Shown piece by piece: positions 44,826 to 56,339 of a stretch of 64,000 bases of DNA. Below the pieces are notes generated by a model that had not been told where the DNA came from, did no database searches, and worked only from the letters and a program-made list of their open reading frames with translations. Both the position numbers and the translations under genes were made by a program. Position 1 is the stretch's first letter, and each line of letters starts with the position of its first letter. The DNA comes from Mantis religiosa (lineage: Eukaryota; Arthropoda; Insecta; Mantodea; Mantidae), in assembly GCA_030765055.1 (NCBI GenBank), contig JAUKNK010000057.1, forward strand, positions 900,501 to 964,500. The letters are read 5' to 3'.

Positions 44826-45329
44826 TATAGTGGTGAAGCACTTACAAATATTAAGACAGGAACATAGGAAGGAAAAAAAGGTTAACTTATTAGATTCATT
44901 TACACCAATGACATCAGTGATGTAGCTGGTACATTCCTCACTGCACCTTGTACCTAGGTTAATGATGATAATAATAAACCAGTAAACGCAAATTGCTTTC
45001 CAGATATAGGTCTTCTCAAAAATGCAATCATATCTGAACATACTTAAACATTGATACTGTATTGTATTTAAAATGCAAAAAACTGGAAGAGTGTCAATTG
45101 CCATTTTTTATACACATACTTGTACAAAATGCTATCTAAGATATATATACACTTCCGCATCAGACTCCAAGAGCTGATAGCTATGAGGTTCAATTAAAAA
45201 AAATGTAGCAACTCAGAAGCAGAACATGTATTTCCCAACATAATCTACAGAAAGTGAAATATATTTCTCATATCAGTGTTCTAATTTAATTAAATAATCT
45301 CTAGTGTGATTCATCGTGCGCCTGAAAAT
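44826..45329. other. unassigned stretch
   Basis: Joins the two duplicated blocks. In the first copy the matching interval holds unrelated sequence and several transposons. No coding seen. Confidence 0.4.
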
Positions 45330-45692
45330 AGCTGTTTATGACATCATTGACCTCTCTCTGGCGTGGAGAGATACAAACACAAAACTATTTGTTACAGTTA
45401 GTGCTAAACACAGCTGTGAACCCTAATCCTGTTATATTTAACAAACTGCCTTACTAAAGCAGCCACAATATTGTTGAGAATACAAAGGAGCTGACTCTGA
45501 GTTAAACGTCCCAGTAGGATATGGGTTTAAAGGTTTATGGCTGGGTCGACTGTTGCCTTTGAATCAGTGACTTAAGTGTACTCTTTATTTAAGCAGAAGA
45601 GATTGTAATATTCTACAATAGTAGAGAATATATTGGCGATATCATTACAAAACATTGCTCAGTTTAACATAGCAGGTTTCCACATAACTTAC

Positions 45693-46063
45693 CTTTGTAT
45701 TATTACAAATTGATGAAGTTTCTGTTTCCAGCCACCAAGGTTCTTCTTTAATTTCTATTTTGAGATCAATTTCTAATTCCCCATTTATGTCTCAGTTGTT
45801 GCTCCATATAGCTGTTTCGCTCTTAATCTGCTTGACAAGATCTTTGATAAAAGGAGTCTCTGATTTAATTTCTGTTTTGACTGTTATCTCATAATCAGTG
45901 ACATCATCAATGTTTGTGTTTGTTGTAACAATCTTCTGAAGGAACTCTTTCTCATACTATGAACCAATGTCATCTTCAGGGAGATCCCCTTCTTTGATTT
46001 TTATTTTCTTATACATTTCAAATAGCTGTCGAATTGGAGTTGCTGTTATATCCAGAAATAAAT
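45693..46063 (-). pseudogene. acidic exon of zinc-finger gene, duplicate copy
   Basis: 371 nt between acceptor tattttctttacag and donor gtaagt. One frame runs through the exon, with repeats of VKTEIKSETPF and LKIEIKEEPWWLE, but it is cut by TAG (after DDIGS) and TGA (after IWSNN). About 90 bases present in the other copy are missing. Splice signals are intact although the frame is lost. Confidence 0.65.
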
Positions 46064-46116
46064 CTGTAAAGAAAATATTATATTTTATATATAAAGAAAT
46101 ATAAGTAAATTTAGCC

Positions 46117-46196
46117 GGCCTGGGCCAAATACTGGTGATCAGCTCAACAGTTGTAATAGCTTAGTACACAAATAAATAAATAAAAAAAAAAATAAA
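46117..46196 (+). repeat. 80-bp retroposed fragment with A-rich tail
   Basis: Ends in aataaataaataaaaaaaa and is bracketed by a perfect 15-bp duplication taagtaaatttagcc (46102-46116 and 46197-46211). The duplicated copy at 14.97 kb has the empty site. Source unknown, probably a 5'-truncated SINE or LINE. Confidence 0.8.
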
Positions 46197-46378
46197 TAAG
46201 TAAATTTAGCCATCAACTTCTTTGAATCTATCAATAATTGTCCACACCATACTAAATACCACTGTTCTCTTATCATACAAACAACTTCTTGAAAACTTGC
46301 AAATTATACAGGTATTCATATTATATCAGACTACAGTGTTCATGTAATGTTAGCAGCTACCTTAGAAAGCAAAGTAAA

Positions 46379-46461
<83 letters not shown>
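46379..46461. repeat. (TAA)n microsatellite
   Basis: About 27 uninterrupted TAA units. Confidence 0.95.
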
Positions 46462-46463
<2 letters not shown>

Positions 46464-46679
46464 GTAAAATTAAAGTGGCGGAGTCATTGCTCAGTGGTTA
46501 GACCACCTCTGCAAAAATGCAACAGACATCTATCCAACATTGGTGCAGAAAGACACGTGGATGCAATTAGTGGCAGTCAGTTTTGGAAAATACTGACCAT
46601 GTTTCCTCTCAGTTCATATTTATAAAAATAGAATTGCAGAAGTACCTATTGAAAATAAACAAAATAAATTGAAAACCAA

Positions 46680-46985
46680 TGCCAATGTGATGCATATCCT
46701 GAAAATCCAGAAGTAGTCATACTCCACATTGGTACCAACAATTTAAAAAAGGTGAAAGCTGCAGATGCAATACTAGTTGATATATATGATCTTATAAAAT
46801 CCACAAGGAAAGTGTTTCCTACGGCTTGTGTAGCAGTGTAGGAAAAAGACGTGATATTCATCCAAACTTTTTGAGGTATATAAATGAAAACATAAGGTGG
46901 GCCTGTAATCGGATGGGATCATGGAAGTTAAGTCAGGTTTTAGACAATGTCGTAAATATAATAAATAATCAGGGAATCTAACCCC
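46680..46985 (+). pseudogene. ORF1 SGNH-hydrolase-like domain, broken
   Basis: NPEVVILHIGTNNLKKVK contains the GTN block typical of SGNH folds, followed by LIKSTRKVFPTACVAV. Then, after a shift, RRDIHPNFLRYINENIRWAC supplies the region around the catalytic His. The Ser nucleophile block would lie upstream and is not visible. Confidence 0.6.
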
Positions 46986-47079
46986 ACAATCAGATGCTGT
47001 AACATACAGGGGAAAACCCTCTGTAAATAAAAAATTGGAAACAGAAAGAGTTCACAAAGTAATCAGGCTTGCTGGTTTC

Positions 47080-49685
47080 TCCATCTTAATTCACAGGGAA
47101 TTTGTTCCAAAATAGATGATTTTAATCTACTAATAAATGAAATTAAAATTATTAAATTTGGAATAATTTGCTTAAATGAGCACTGGTTGGGAAAAAATGA
47201 GACTCATCTTCTTAATAAATTGGAAGGTTTTGCATTAGCTGATTACTATAGCACGAGCAATGCAGCCCGCGGTCGGCAAGAAGAACTGTTAAAGCAAGTA
47301 AAGTTCAGATAAGATCTAAAAGTCCTAGAGGAAGATTTTAATTTCAAATTGTCTGCAATAGAAATCAGCAGCCTAAATACAGTTGTGATATCTGCATACA
47401 AAGTCCCTTATCATTCCTCATTACAACCATTTTGAAAAAAATTTTAAGAAATTGATGTCTATTCTTCGAAATGAAAGAAATAGTAAAATTATAATAGCTT
47501 TAGTTAGGAACATAAACCTTGGAAAATTAAATGATGAATTTCACTTAAACTCAAATGAAATGTCATCAGACAGAAGATATAGTGGAGCATCAATAACTTA
47601 TCTTGACAATATACACCACCATGGCTTTGACATTAGAAATCAATTCTCCACACAAACTACAAGTTTTTCAGACACCTGTATCGATCGCATACTCACAAAC
47701 AAACAACATAGAGATGAATAATGTTTCCCTTTTGAAACAGGTTTTTCCGACCATAAAGCTGTCCTCATTAATTTTCCAATAAACCAGAGATCAAAAGTAA
47801 AACAAACAGTTAATTACCAAACGTATCTACAACCCTGAAAACATTAGTAATTGTTAAGTTAAATTAAGCAACCTAACGTGGAATCTTAATCCTTTTCTTC
47901 ATACTGATACCAATTATAACAATTTCCTTAGGGAGATTATTGAGTGTTACAATTCCTGTTTTCCAAAACTCACATGCACTCAAATCATTAAAAAATATTT
48001 GCTTGACTGGTGTACAAAATGTATAAAGCTCTCTAGGGCACATAAAAGATGGCTACACAGTAAATACAAGTCAACCACTAACACAAAAGAAAAACAATAC
48101 TACGAAACCTACAGCAAAATCTTTAAAGTAGAAATAAAACAAGTTAAACAAATGGCAATTGAGAGTTACATAAAAAATGCAGGCAATGAAAGCAGAGCCA
48201 CGTGGGCCGTAGTAAAAGATGAATTAGATTTGAGTGAAACTGTGAATACTGGGCCATCCGTGCTTAATTTAAATTATCCAGATGCCAGATGCTAAGAAAA
48301 ATGCCAGTGCTTTAAATCAGTACTTTGTAAACATTGGTTGTGACACTTGGGGAGTTCCCCCATCCCTAGAGAATACAATAGCAGGCCTATATAAAAACAA
48401 CTGCCTTATGCTCACATCTACATTTAATATTGAAATGGTCTCTCCAGGTAAGGTTAATATAGTAATAACAAAATTAAAACCAAAAGATGCCCAGGGTTGG
48501 GATGAGTTATCGTCATTCTTAATAAAAGAAATCAAGCATGAAATTAGTGGGCCACTTTGCCCAATAATCAATCAATCAATTTCAATAGGCATTTTTCCCG
48601 ATAGGATGAAATATGCACTTGTGAAGCCCATTCACAAAGGTGGAAGCAATAAATTTAAAAATTTTAGGCCCATCTCTATACTTACCGTTTTTGCAATCAT
48701 TTTTGAAAAAAATTGTACACTCACAATTAATTACATATTTGCTACTATAGCAAATTTACTGACTCACAACTTGGTTTTAGGGAAAATCACTCAACAATAT
48801 CAGCATTGGTAAACCTCATGAATGATATATCTCAAATACAAGACGAAAAACAGTCTTTTTCCCTGATCATAAGTGACAACTCAAAGACAATTTGACTGTG
48901 TAAATCATAAAATACTATTAAGAAAATTTGAATTTTATGGTATAAATAAAATATCACTCAAATGATTCCAGTCATATCTTAACAACTGCAAGCAGCAAGT
49001 AGTTCTACAAAGTAGTAATGGTGAGGCCCACTCAAACTGCAATACAATTAAAAATGGGGTACCACAGGGAAGAGTATTAGGATCATTACTTTACATACTA
49101 TATAGAAATGATCTTCCAAAAAACATCAGTGAAAAATCAATCATGTATGCTGACGATACAACAATTATGATTAAAGCAATAACCAACATAGTACTGGTGC
49201 AGACAATAGCTGAAACAATGTCTGCACTAAAACAGTGGTTTAATAGTAATGGATTAAAACTCAACACATCTAAAACTTCTGTTATGCACTTAAAACAAAC
49301 AAAAGTAGACAATAACATGTTACACCTCACCAATATAAGTACTGCCATCTCAGCAAAAATACTTGACATATATGTAAATAATCAGTGAAAATGGCCGGAA
49401 CATATATATTACATAGCCAAAAGATCAAATTCTGCCTGCTTTAACATGTTCTGCCTGTCCCAAATTACAAACTTGGAGACTAGGAAAGTAGTATATTTTA
49501 AATACTTTCATTCTATCATGTTGTATGGAATAATTCTCTGGGGTCATGCAACAGGCTGGGAATCAATATTCAAAACCCAAAAGAGAATAATCCGCATAAT
49601 AACACACACAGGTCAAAAACTTGGGAATATTAACTTTCCCAACGCAATATTTACTAGAGCTTTGCAAGTATATACATATAAATTT
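47080..49685 (+). pseudogene. ORF2 endonuclease-RT, broken
   Basis: Endonuclease pieces: IICLNEHWLGKNETHLL, ISSLNTVVISAYKVPYH, KIIIALVRNI (normally IIxAGDFN), FSTQTTSFSDTCIDRILTN and GFSDHKAVLINFPI. RT pieces: LKPKDAQGWDELSSFLIKE, NFRPISILTVFAIIFEK, GVPQGRVLGSLLYILYRNDL and the intact YADDTTIM motif at 49146. The thumb ends ITNLETRKVVYFKYFHSIM and LYGIILWGHATGW. Stops lie mainly at 48812-49020. Confidence 0.8.
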
Positions 49686-49689
49686 TGAC

Positions 49690-50253
49690 AACCTGTATAG
49701 TACACAACTTACATTTCATCCAAAATACTTCAAAAAATTTGAAAAGATATTTAAGAGCTTCAACATAAAATTAGCCCCTCAAAACAAACACAACATCCCC
49801 AACTTACTAAACCACCCTCTAAAAAATAGCACACCGAAAACTCAATTATCAGGCATTTACCAAATGAGTTGCCGGGATTGTGACAAGATATACATTGGTA
49901 AGAACAGAAGGAATCTAGGAACAAGAATGAAAGAACACTTCAGAAATATTAAATTCAAACAAATGGACAAGTCGGCCTTAGCACATCACTTTTGGTCTGA
50001 GAATCACAACATAAAACAAGAAATAGAACTGATCAAACAGGCAAAGAAACCTCTGGAACTACAGATTTGGGAAAACATATTTATTACGAAAAAACAGTAC
50101 CTCTCGATGAATTTTGAAATTCCTGCGGTAGATGATGTCATCAAACCTACCAGGACATTAGATGGCAGCACAACACCAAGCCAGATGCAGGCACCGGATG
50201 CATCATCAGTCAACCACAGAACTGACGATAGGGGAGAAGTCCCCAGAAACTAG
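49690..50253 (+). pseudogene. GIY-YIG endonuclease of P6
   Basis: Uninterrupted for about 188 codons: FNIKLAPQNKHNIPNLLNHP, GIYQMSCRDCDKIYIGKNRR, LGTRMKEHFRNIK, LAHHFWSENHNIK and LELQIWENIFITKK, then NFEIPAVDDVIK and a tail that ends EVPRN. The stop lies inside the ribozyme. GIY, YIG, Arg, His, Glu and Asn positions are all kept, the best-preserved endonuclease domain here. The RT is absent, so it is a 5'-truncated copy. Confidence 0.85.
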
Positions 50254-50258
50254 TCTTC
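50219..50258 (+). ncRNA. hammerhead-ribozyme-like motif of P6
   Basis: Stem I GAA, core CTGACGA, stem II GGGGA-gaag-TCCCC, core GAAAC, self-complementary stem III ACTAGT, cleavage triplet GTC (50253-50255), stem I partner TTC. Every core base matches the consensus. All three stems differ in sequence from the P3 and P4 motifs but still pair. Confidence 0.78.
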
Positions 50259-50262
50259 ATAA

Positions 50263-51329
50263 AAAACTTGTAAGTGGAGAAAAGTATATACAAGGTTTAC
50301 TCACTTGCCTAATTTTAGTAACAATGGCACTCCACTTTCTGAAATACTTCTTTTTATTCTATATACTGTGATGCTGTTATATGCATATATGAGTGTTGTG
50401 ATAATACCTCAAAATTGTGAGGAGATTGCTAATGTATATGAATACCTAAAAGAAGAGACAGTACATAAGGAATACTGCTCTCTGAGCATTTCACAGTGAT
50501 TAAAGAAGTGCAAGAAACAGTTTAAAATCACAACAGAAAACTGGACACTTTTATGAAGAAATGAATACTGCAAATTATGTTATATAGCTATGTAAACTGT
50601 AAAATCCAAATTTACCACCAAACACGGTGCTAGTTATCGATAATACTTCTTATCATAATACTAAAACTTCAAACTCTTTAAGAACAGATATACTTTCTTA
50701 ACTCTGTGTGTAAATGAGAAACTTTTCCGGAAGTATTCTATTTAATTTGTTGGAGACTGTACTTCAGTCTCTTCTCTCTGTTCCCTGAATAGTAATGAGT
50801 AAAATAGACAATTCATTGATACGCGAGAGGGTGAAGTCATCACTATGACATATTGTTGCCATTGTAGACCAGCGAAAACAGGTAAGAGACTCACATCAAA
50901 GCTTTCATTTGAATGTTTCATGTTCAAGAAGCATTGTGCAAGCTAAGGAAATGGTAACCCTCTCAAAGCAAACCGTGCATTTTCTGCTAGAGTGCTCATG
51001 TGCTACTGTTTATCATCAGTTTGCATCTAGTGTAAAAATGAAACATAATTCTTTTTTTCTGTGTGACCAATGATAAGTGTGATACGAGAACTGTTTGGTT
51101 ATTGTTATTTAAGGAACTTGCAGTGAATCCAACACATGATTTGGTGTGCTCCATTCTCCAAACATCCTTTTCTTTATGGAAAAATGACAAATGTCACGTG
51201 GTAAATGTTCGTAGGCCAGTAACAGTGGCATCTTTAGAAAAACTTTGAGGCGAAGCATCTTCAAAATACACCAGGAAATTTAAAGAGTCATTGGTATGAG
51301 TATAAATGGCTTTGCAGGAGTAACTATTA
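50263..51329. other. unassigned stretch
   Basis: After the Penelope 3' tail (gtaagtggagaaaag, shared with P4). A short frame at 51063-51248 might be more of the hAT remnant but cannot be supported. Confidence 0.4.
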
Positions 51330-51580
51330 CACAAAACAGTACTACTGGCCTCGTTCTTAGTTGTTCTGCAGAATGAAGTCTTTCATGCTTAGAGAGAATA
51401 AAAACTTATCTCCCAAACAGCTTAGGCAATAACAAATTAACATCGTTGGCTACAATTTACATTCAAAAGGACATACTCATTGAACTGATGAAAACTGACC
51501 CCTTCTACGAAGACATCATAGAAGCTTTTATGAGGATGAAAAGCAGAAAAATTGACTTGATACATAAGCAGTATGGTGAG
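51330..51580 (+). pseudogene. hAT-type transposase C-terminus
   Basis: SLSCLERIKTYLPNSLGNN and LTSLATIYIQKDILIELMK, then FYEDIIEAFMRMKSRKIDLI. This follows the hAT dimerisation pattern (SFSxLKRIKTYLRxxMxxxRLxxLAxxxIxKDI). A TGA precedes SLSC. The catalytic part is not recognisable upstream. Confidence 0.55.
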
Positions 51581-52384
51581 TCTTATTTTAATTAACTAAT
51601 AGGTGAAGCAGTAGGCATTAGCACCTTTCTTTTGTTTTTATTTCAGTATTGTAAATTGTCTTTTCCGTTTTCCCTCCTGCTCGAAGTTTATCAGCCACTT
51701 AATACTGTCCCTATTACAATTTTGTACACAATCATTAGTCTACCTTATACTTGTTGCATTGATCATATGACAGTATTAATGATTTTACAAATTTATGTTA
51801 GTTGATTTTCTGAGTCACCTAATGAATTCGCCCAGAGCCGCACCTGGCTATGTCATCTGCATGAATTTAAGTTGAATGTTAGATTTGTGCAATGGCTCTA
51901 CAGAGAAGGTGCTACTATCCACACTACTGAAACACTCAAATATCTACACATCCAATCAAAAACAACTTTCAATCAGATCAATACCATATCATAAAGGTAC
52001 GGACCATAACTCAAACAGGCACCATTTTAGGTTGGAAATTGAACCCAGATTTCAGATCTACAACAATGCCAGGTGCTACAGCTGCAACAACATCTTATAA
52101 AAACATCAAGAGACATTCCGCAAAATGAACTTTTTTACATTCAATACAGCAATGGCTGTATTGTTGTCATTTGTTCCAGCATTATATCATGAGATGTTAT
52201 ATAACTTTACAGCACTGTCATAATGAGAAACCTGGTAGAGTATATTAATTGTGTAGAGCATCACAGTATAGGATGAAGCAGCAAATAAAAGGTAAAAGAA
52301 GAAACAATTTCTGCTCTGTATATTTACAAATGGTAATAGATTGAGAATTTAACATTGTCACATTTAGCATCAGCTATTTATGTC
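51581..52384. other. intergenic, nothing recognised
   Basis: AT-rich with no coding pattern. Confidence 0.45.
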
Positions 52385-52465
52385 ATAGCGTTCCTGCTGC
52401 TAGTAGAACCCTAACACTTATATACAACCATAGACGAAGTTGTCTCAACTCTCTTTAAACTGTCT
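52385..52465. repeat. inverted repeat partner of 38406-38490
   Basis: See 38406. Opposite orientation, similar divergence. Confidence 0.6.
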
Positions 52466-52924
52466 TTAAACTCTTTAAACTGTCTCAGTTTCCTTATGCA
52501 TTACAGTATCGCTAGTTTTGTCCTAACAGGAGAAAGCTTTCTCATAGAAGATATAGGATATCACCTAATACTAAGGGCCACAAACAGCTGCAGTCAAGCG
52601 ATTTGAAGTCTGCAACAGAAAAGGGAAGAAATATGCAAATATTTTTACTACACAGAAGCTATGACCAACCAGAACTGCAAAGACACGAACTGCCAACTAA
52701 GGCACCTCATAACTAAAATGGTAGTACATGGCTTCCATTTTAAAGTGTGCAATCAGAAAAAAGTATATAACCACATGTGAAATACAAAGGTTTGTTGTGC
52801 GAGGACCTGCAAAATATATCACCTATTGAGGTGTAAGTAGAGGACAAAATCACTGGTGGAATATGCCACAGAAGCTTAATAACTACTCACATGCATGAAT
52901 CTGCGACTTTCTATCATCAGTAAG
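52466..52924. other. unassigned stretch
   Basis: Small local duplication ctctttaaactgtctttaaactctttaaactgtctc near 52453-52490. No coding seen. Confidence 0.4.
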
Positions 52925-53022
52925 TATCGCTAGTTTGCTTACGTAATGTTGGTATATTTCGCGAAATCATGCTTTGGATGTTGGCAACGCTCGAGCCATG
53001 CAGTCACGCCCGCCATATTGCT
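52925..53022. repeat. direct repeat partner of 39245-39345
   Basis: tagtttgcttacgtaatgtt, atcatgcttt, gttggcaacgctcgagccat, cacgcccgccatattg. The last block fits a YY1/Pho consensus (ccgccat). Confidence 0.5.
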
Positions 53023-54274
53023 ACACCGTTAAAGTACACCTATACCAAGTACTGTTATATCACGTCTGGGGAAACAAGATATTCTACAATTGTTACTTTT
53101 CGCGCATTTCTAAAAAATTGCTAAATACGAGAGCAGCTGTTGTACCCGACCTTCATGGACGTAATCCATGTGGCCCCGACCATTACAACTCTACCAGAGA
53201 CGGCAATGCGGACAGAGTTAAATGCGACACAATGCTTTACGCTACATTGGAAGTAAAAATTTAATTAAAAAACTGAGTTCATTCTTCCAAAATTCACTGA
53301 AACATGGACATGTCACAAGACACTTGGTCTAACAAGATTTGTGAAGCTCTTTCAGGACAATGAGGCTAACACAATCAGTTTGTTTTGTTCATTGGGACAC
53401 TTAATACACAAAACAACTTCACCAAATCAACATAAATATTTATAACTACCACCACCATACATCAAAACATGCCTTTTTTTATCTCCACTACCAAACATAT
53501 AACATCAGTAATTATTCTAACCTGAAGTACAACTTTGGAATCAGACCAGTCAAACAAAATTATTAGAAATTTGAATGGCCGTTCTTATTGATGCGTATTT
53601 CCTCACAGCGTTGATATTTTCTTCTTCTTTACTCACTGTCCCTTACTTTCTTGTGTTAAAATCCCATTGAGAACGCAGTTTATCATGTTGTGCCCAGAAT
53701 AAATTAAAACAACTGCCAAATTGATCATATCACGGTCTAGTAAATCAAATAGTTCACACCGAAGATAAATGATTAAAAGGACGATGAGCTGATATTAATT
53801 AAATTGAACACTTTCTGCTTTCAAAATAGCAGAACATGATTTAAAAGAATTAGGTTCTTGTATTTTCACAGGTAAGACATTTGTGTGTTTGATGTTTACC
53901 GACCTTGAGCAAAGCTAATACATATCATAGGTTTATGTTCTAACAGTACTTTTATCATTTGGAAATTTGTATCTTTTGTGTTATTCAAAAGGCTCTCGCA
54001 GCTGTAATTCCTACATATGACTGTTTTAAGTCTTCAAAACGTAATTTTGTTAGGAAAGTTAACCTTATAAGTAAGACGGGTGCGTTGGTAGCAGGTTTTT
54101 GAAGTAATAGCATTTTAGACTATTACTAATTGTTAAGGTAATTTCATAAATGTTATTAACTTATATTTGATCTTATATTGACCGCGTCAGGACTAGACGA
54201 GTGCGATAAATGTGTAAAATCGTGTGCTATAGGTATCTCCCATTTCTAATGTAAACAATGTCCGCTGTTTGTCG
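53023..54274. other. intergenic, nothing recognised
   Basis: The 96-codon frame at 52974-53264 overlaps the repeat and has no known resemblance. The rest is noncoding to my eye. Confidence 0.45.
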
Positions 54275-54810
54275 GGTCGTACCGAGAACAAAACTGAGAG
54301 ACATTGAACATGTCTTACATTTATGGTACATGCATTATTACTAGTAATATACCCTCCACCACAACTACACTGACATCTATAAGTTTGTTTTTCTTTTAAC
54401 TCTTATGTATTAACACTGAAAATTAGTGAATCACCAACATTTGAAGATTACCTCAGAACATACATTTCAGTAGGTCAGTAATAAAGCAAAACATCAAATC
54501 ATAGTCGTATGTCATCTGTCGTGTATATTACAAATTTAAATGCTGAAAGGAATGTTAAAGAATTCCTCCATATTGTACAAGCAGTAAGTATACCCGAATG
54601 ACTAAAACTTTCCTGAAGACTTTTGATTTATCTAATAGTTTTAAGTAGTGTACAAGATTGTAAATTCTTATTGTGGAATAGTAACATTCCTTCTGTAACA
54701 GTTTTAAGTTATTTGTTGTCGATGAAATTGCCTGCATTTCTTGCAGTGTGGTCATGCACAGCAACTTTTGTTTTAAAGTTATTATAATTATTTGTAAGAT
54801 AACTTAAAAG
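54275..54810 (-). pseudogene. 3' end of non-LTR retrotransposon, family N3 copy 3
   Basis: Minus strand: LTNNYNNFKTKVAVHDHTARN and, in another frame, LLQKECYYSTIRIYNLVHYL then LLDKSKVFRKVLV. This matches the 30.6 and 61.2 kb copies. The 3' UTR continues down to 54275. Confidence 0.65.
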
Positions 54811-55304
54811 AAAAATGTACTTATTCAACAATAAGGGTAATAAGTTTTAATATAAATCTTTGTGTTCTGTTTGTAAATATGTGAGTGACCTGAGCTTTCT
54901 TTAAGTTATACATCAGTTTGTACCAAATTCTACTTTTGTGAATTGAATTCAAATTATGTTATTCACAAAAAGATGCAACATTTATGATTGTGAACTTTAT
55001 TAAACTATTAACAAATATACTTGCATCTATATAACATAATCTAGTTCTGGAACATAATATGTACCTAAGATTACTCACATTTTTAACTCTGCTTCTGTTA
55101 TCTGGTGCTCTGTTAGCAAATTACGAACATATTACAATTTAAGTCATGTATATGTATATTTTAGCTCCTCCATTTTATTGTGTAACCCTCTTAAGCTTTG
55201 ATGATATGAGCGGAATGCATCTCCTGATAGTGAAGGGAAGGCATCAGTTTTTATATATGATATAAACTGTATCTGTGTGATCTGTAACAATCTTCTCATG
55301 ATCA
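54811..55304. other. intergenic, nothing recognised
   Basis: No coding or repeat pattern seen. Confidence 0.45.
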
Positions 55305-55800
55305 TGACGTCTCAGTCCCTCTACTGAGAGACACGGAAATGCTGTCTGTCCCTATTGTTAGGTAATATCAACTGTGTTACAGTTTATTACTCCTGTATGT
55401 ATTTTTAACACGGAAAACTGTTTATCCTTAACTGTTTAACACTGTTTATCCATAACAAAAACATGTGGCTCTCACCAAGGCGGCCCGGGTTCGATCCCAG
55501 GCGACCGCAAAGTGAGATTTGTGATGGACAACACGGCGTTGGGGTGGGTTTTCTCCGGGATCTCCGGTTTCCCCCACCATCTCATTCAACCGGTGCTCCA
55601 TCTTCATCTCATATATCATCAGTGTCACCGCCTGCGGTGCCATATGTAGTAAAAGCGGGCGTTAAACACTACACATTTCATTTAGATTTAACAATTCAGA
55701 CTCAAACACTGGTTGTGTTACATGTTTCACAACTACTAAAGTATACTCTATACACAGTTACTCAGGTAATATTAATACGTTTTATTACACATATATGTTA
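55305..55800. repeat. segmental duplication 3, copy a
   Basis: Blocks cctctactgagagacacgg, ctattgttaggtaatatcaa and gactcaaacactgg ... ctctatacac match 58965-59042 and 60382-60660 in the same orientation. This copy contains SINE 3 and lacks the 1.3-kb retroelement. Confidence 0.75.
55468..55670 (+). repeat. SINE family 3 copy
   Basis: tggctctcaccaaggcggcc, B box gggttcgatcccagg, then gatggacaacacggcgttgg, ttttctccgggatctccgg and agcgggcgttaaacac. Same family as 33885. Confidence 0.85.
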
Positions 55801-56339
55801 ACAGTGTTGTTAATGGTATCTTGTCTTATGTACTTCCTTTGCAAATTTTCATAATGCCATCTTCAAATGTCTGATTTCAAGTCTCAACAGTGCTTTATGC
55901 TCAACTAAGAAGTAAAGTATTTGGGCTGGGACAAACATATTTGTATGGAGGATGAATGGTTGGTTACAGGACTATCACCTACCTCTCAATGTGCTGTTCG
56001 GTGTTTTTCTGATTTTTTTTTTCTGATTTTTATATCATAGAAGGGATACTCATGAACAAAATTTCCTTTATCAATTGTGTTGTGATGGAATGCGACCATG
56101 TAAATGAAACCATTCTTTGTCATTGAACATTACACTGGTAGAAAAATTTAACTTTTTTCTTTCGTAAGAATTAAACTAACAGATTATAAAAGTATTTTTC
56201 ATGCTGAATTCAAATATAATTACAGTTTTTCCCCATCGGGCAGGAGTTTTGTGTGATATTCATTTGTATTTTTTATAATATTCCAAAAAATCCGTAACTA
56301 GCTATCTAACTCAAAATTATAACTACTGATCCTGACTTA
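55801..56339. other. unassigned stretch
   Basis: The part around 56090-56130 (aaatgaaaccattctttgtc) recurs at 62770-62810. No coding. Confidence 0.4.

Larger units (their letters stand above)
45330..46260. repeat. segmental duplication 2, copy b
   Basis: Partner of 12295-15010. Lacks the 1.7-kb retroelement and has its own small insertion at 46117-46196. Confidence 0.85.
46640..49685 (+). mobile_element. non-LTR retrotransposon with SGNH ORF1, EN and RT
   Basis: In plus-strand order: an SGNH-hydrolase-like ORF1 domain, an APE endonuclease, and an RT through the thumb, all decayed. SGNH/esterase domains in ORF1 are characteristic of CR1/L2-like elements. The 3' end is replaced by a Penelope fragment at 49680. 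Confidence 0.8.
49680..50262 (+). mobile_element. Penelope-like element P6 (3' part)
   Basis: Starts at the linker before the GIY-YIG domain (FDNLYSTQLTFHPKYFKKF), joined head-on to the end of the non-LTR RT, and ends with an apparently intact hammerhead motif. Confidence 0.85.

Noticed and set aside
46289..46625. Poly-Asn/poly-Ile proteins
   Set aside because: Translations of the TAA microsatellite.
49621..50253. Genuine fused RT-nuclease gene
   Set aside because: The N-terminal 20 codons are a shifted frame of the non-LTR thumb; only the Penelope part has real motifs.
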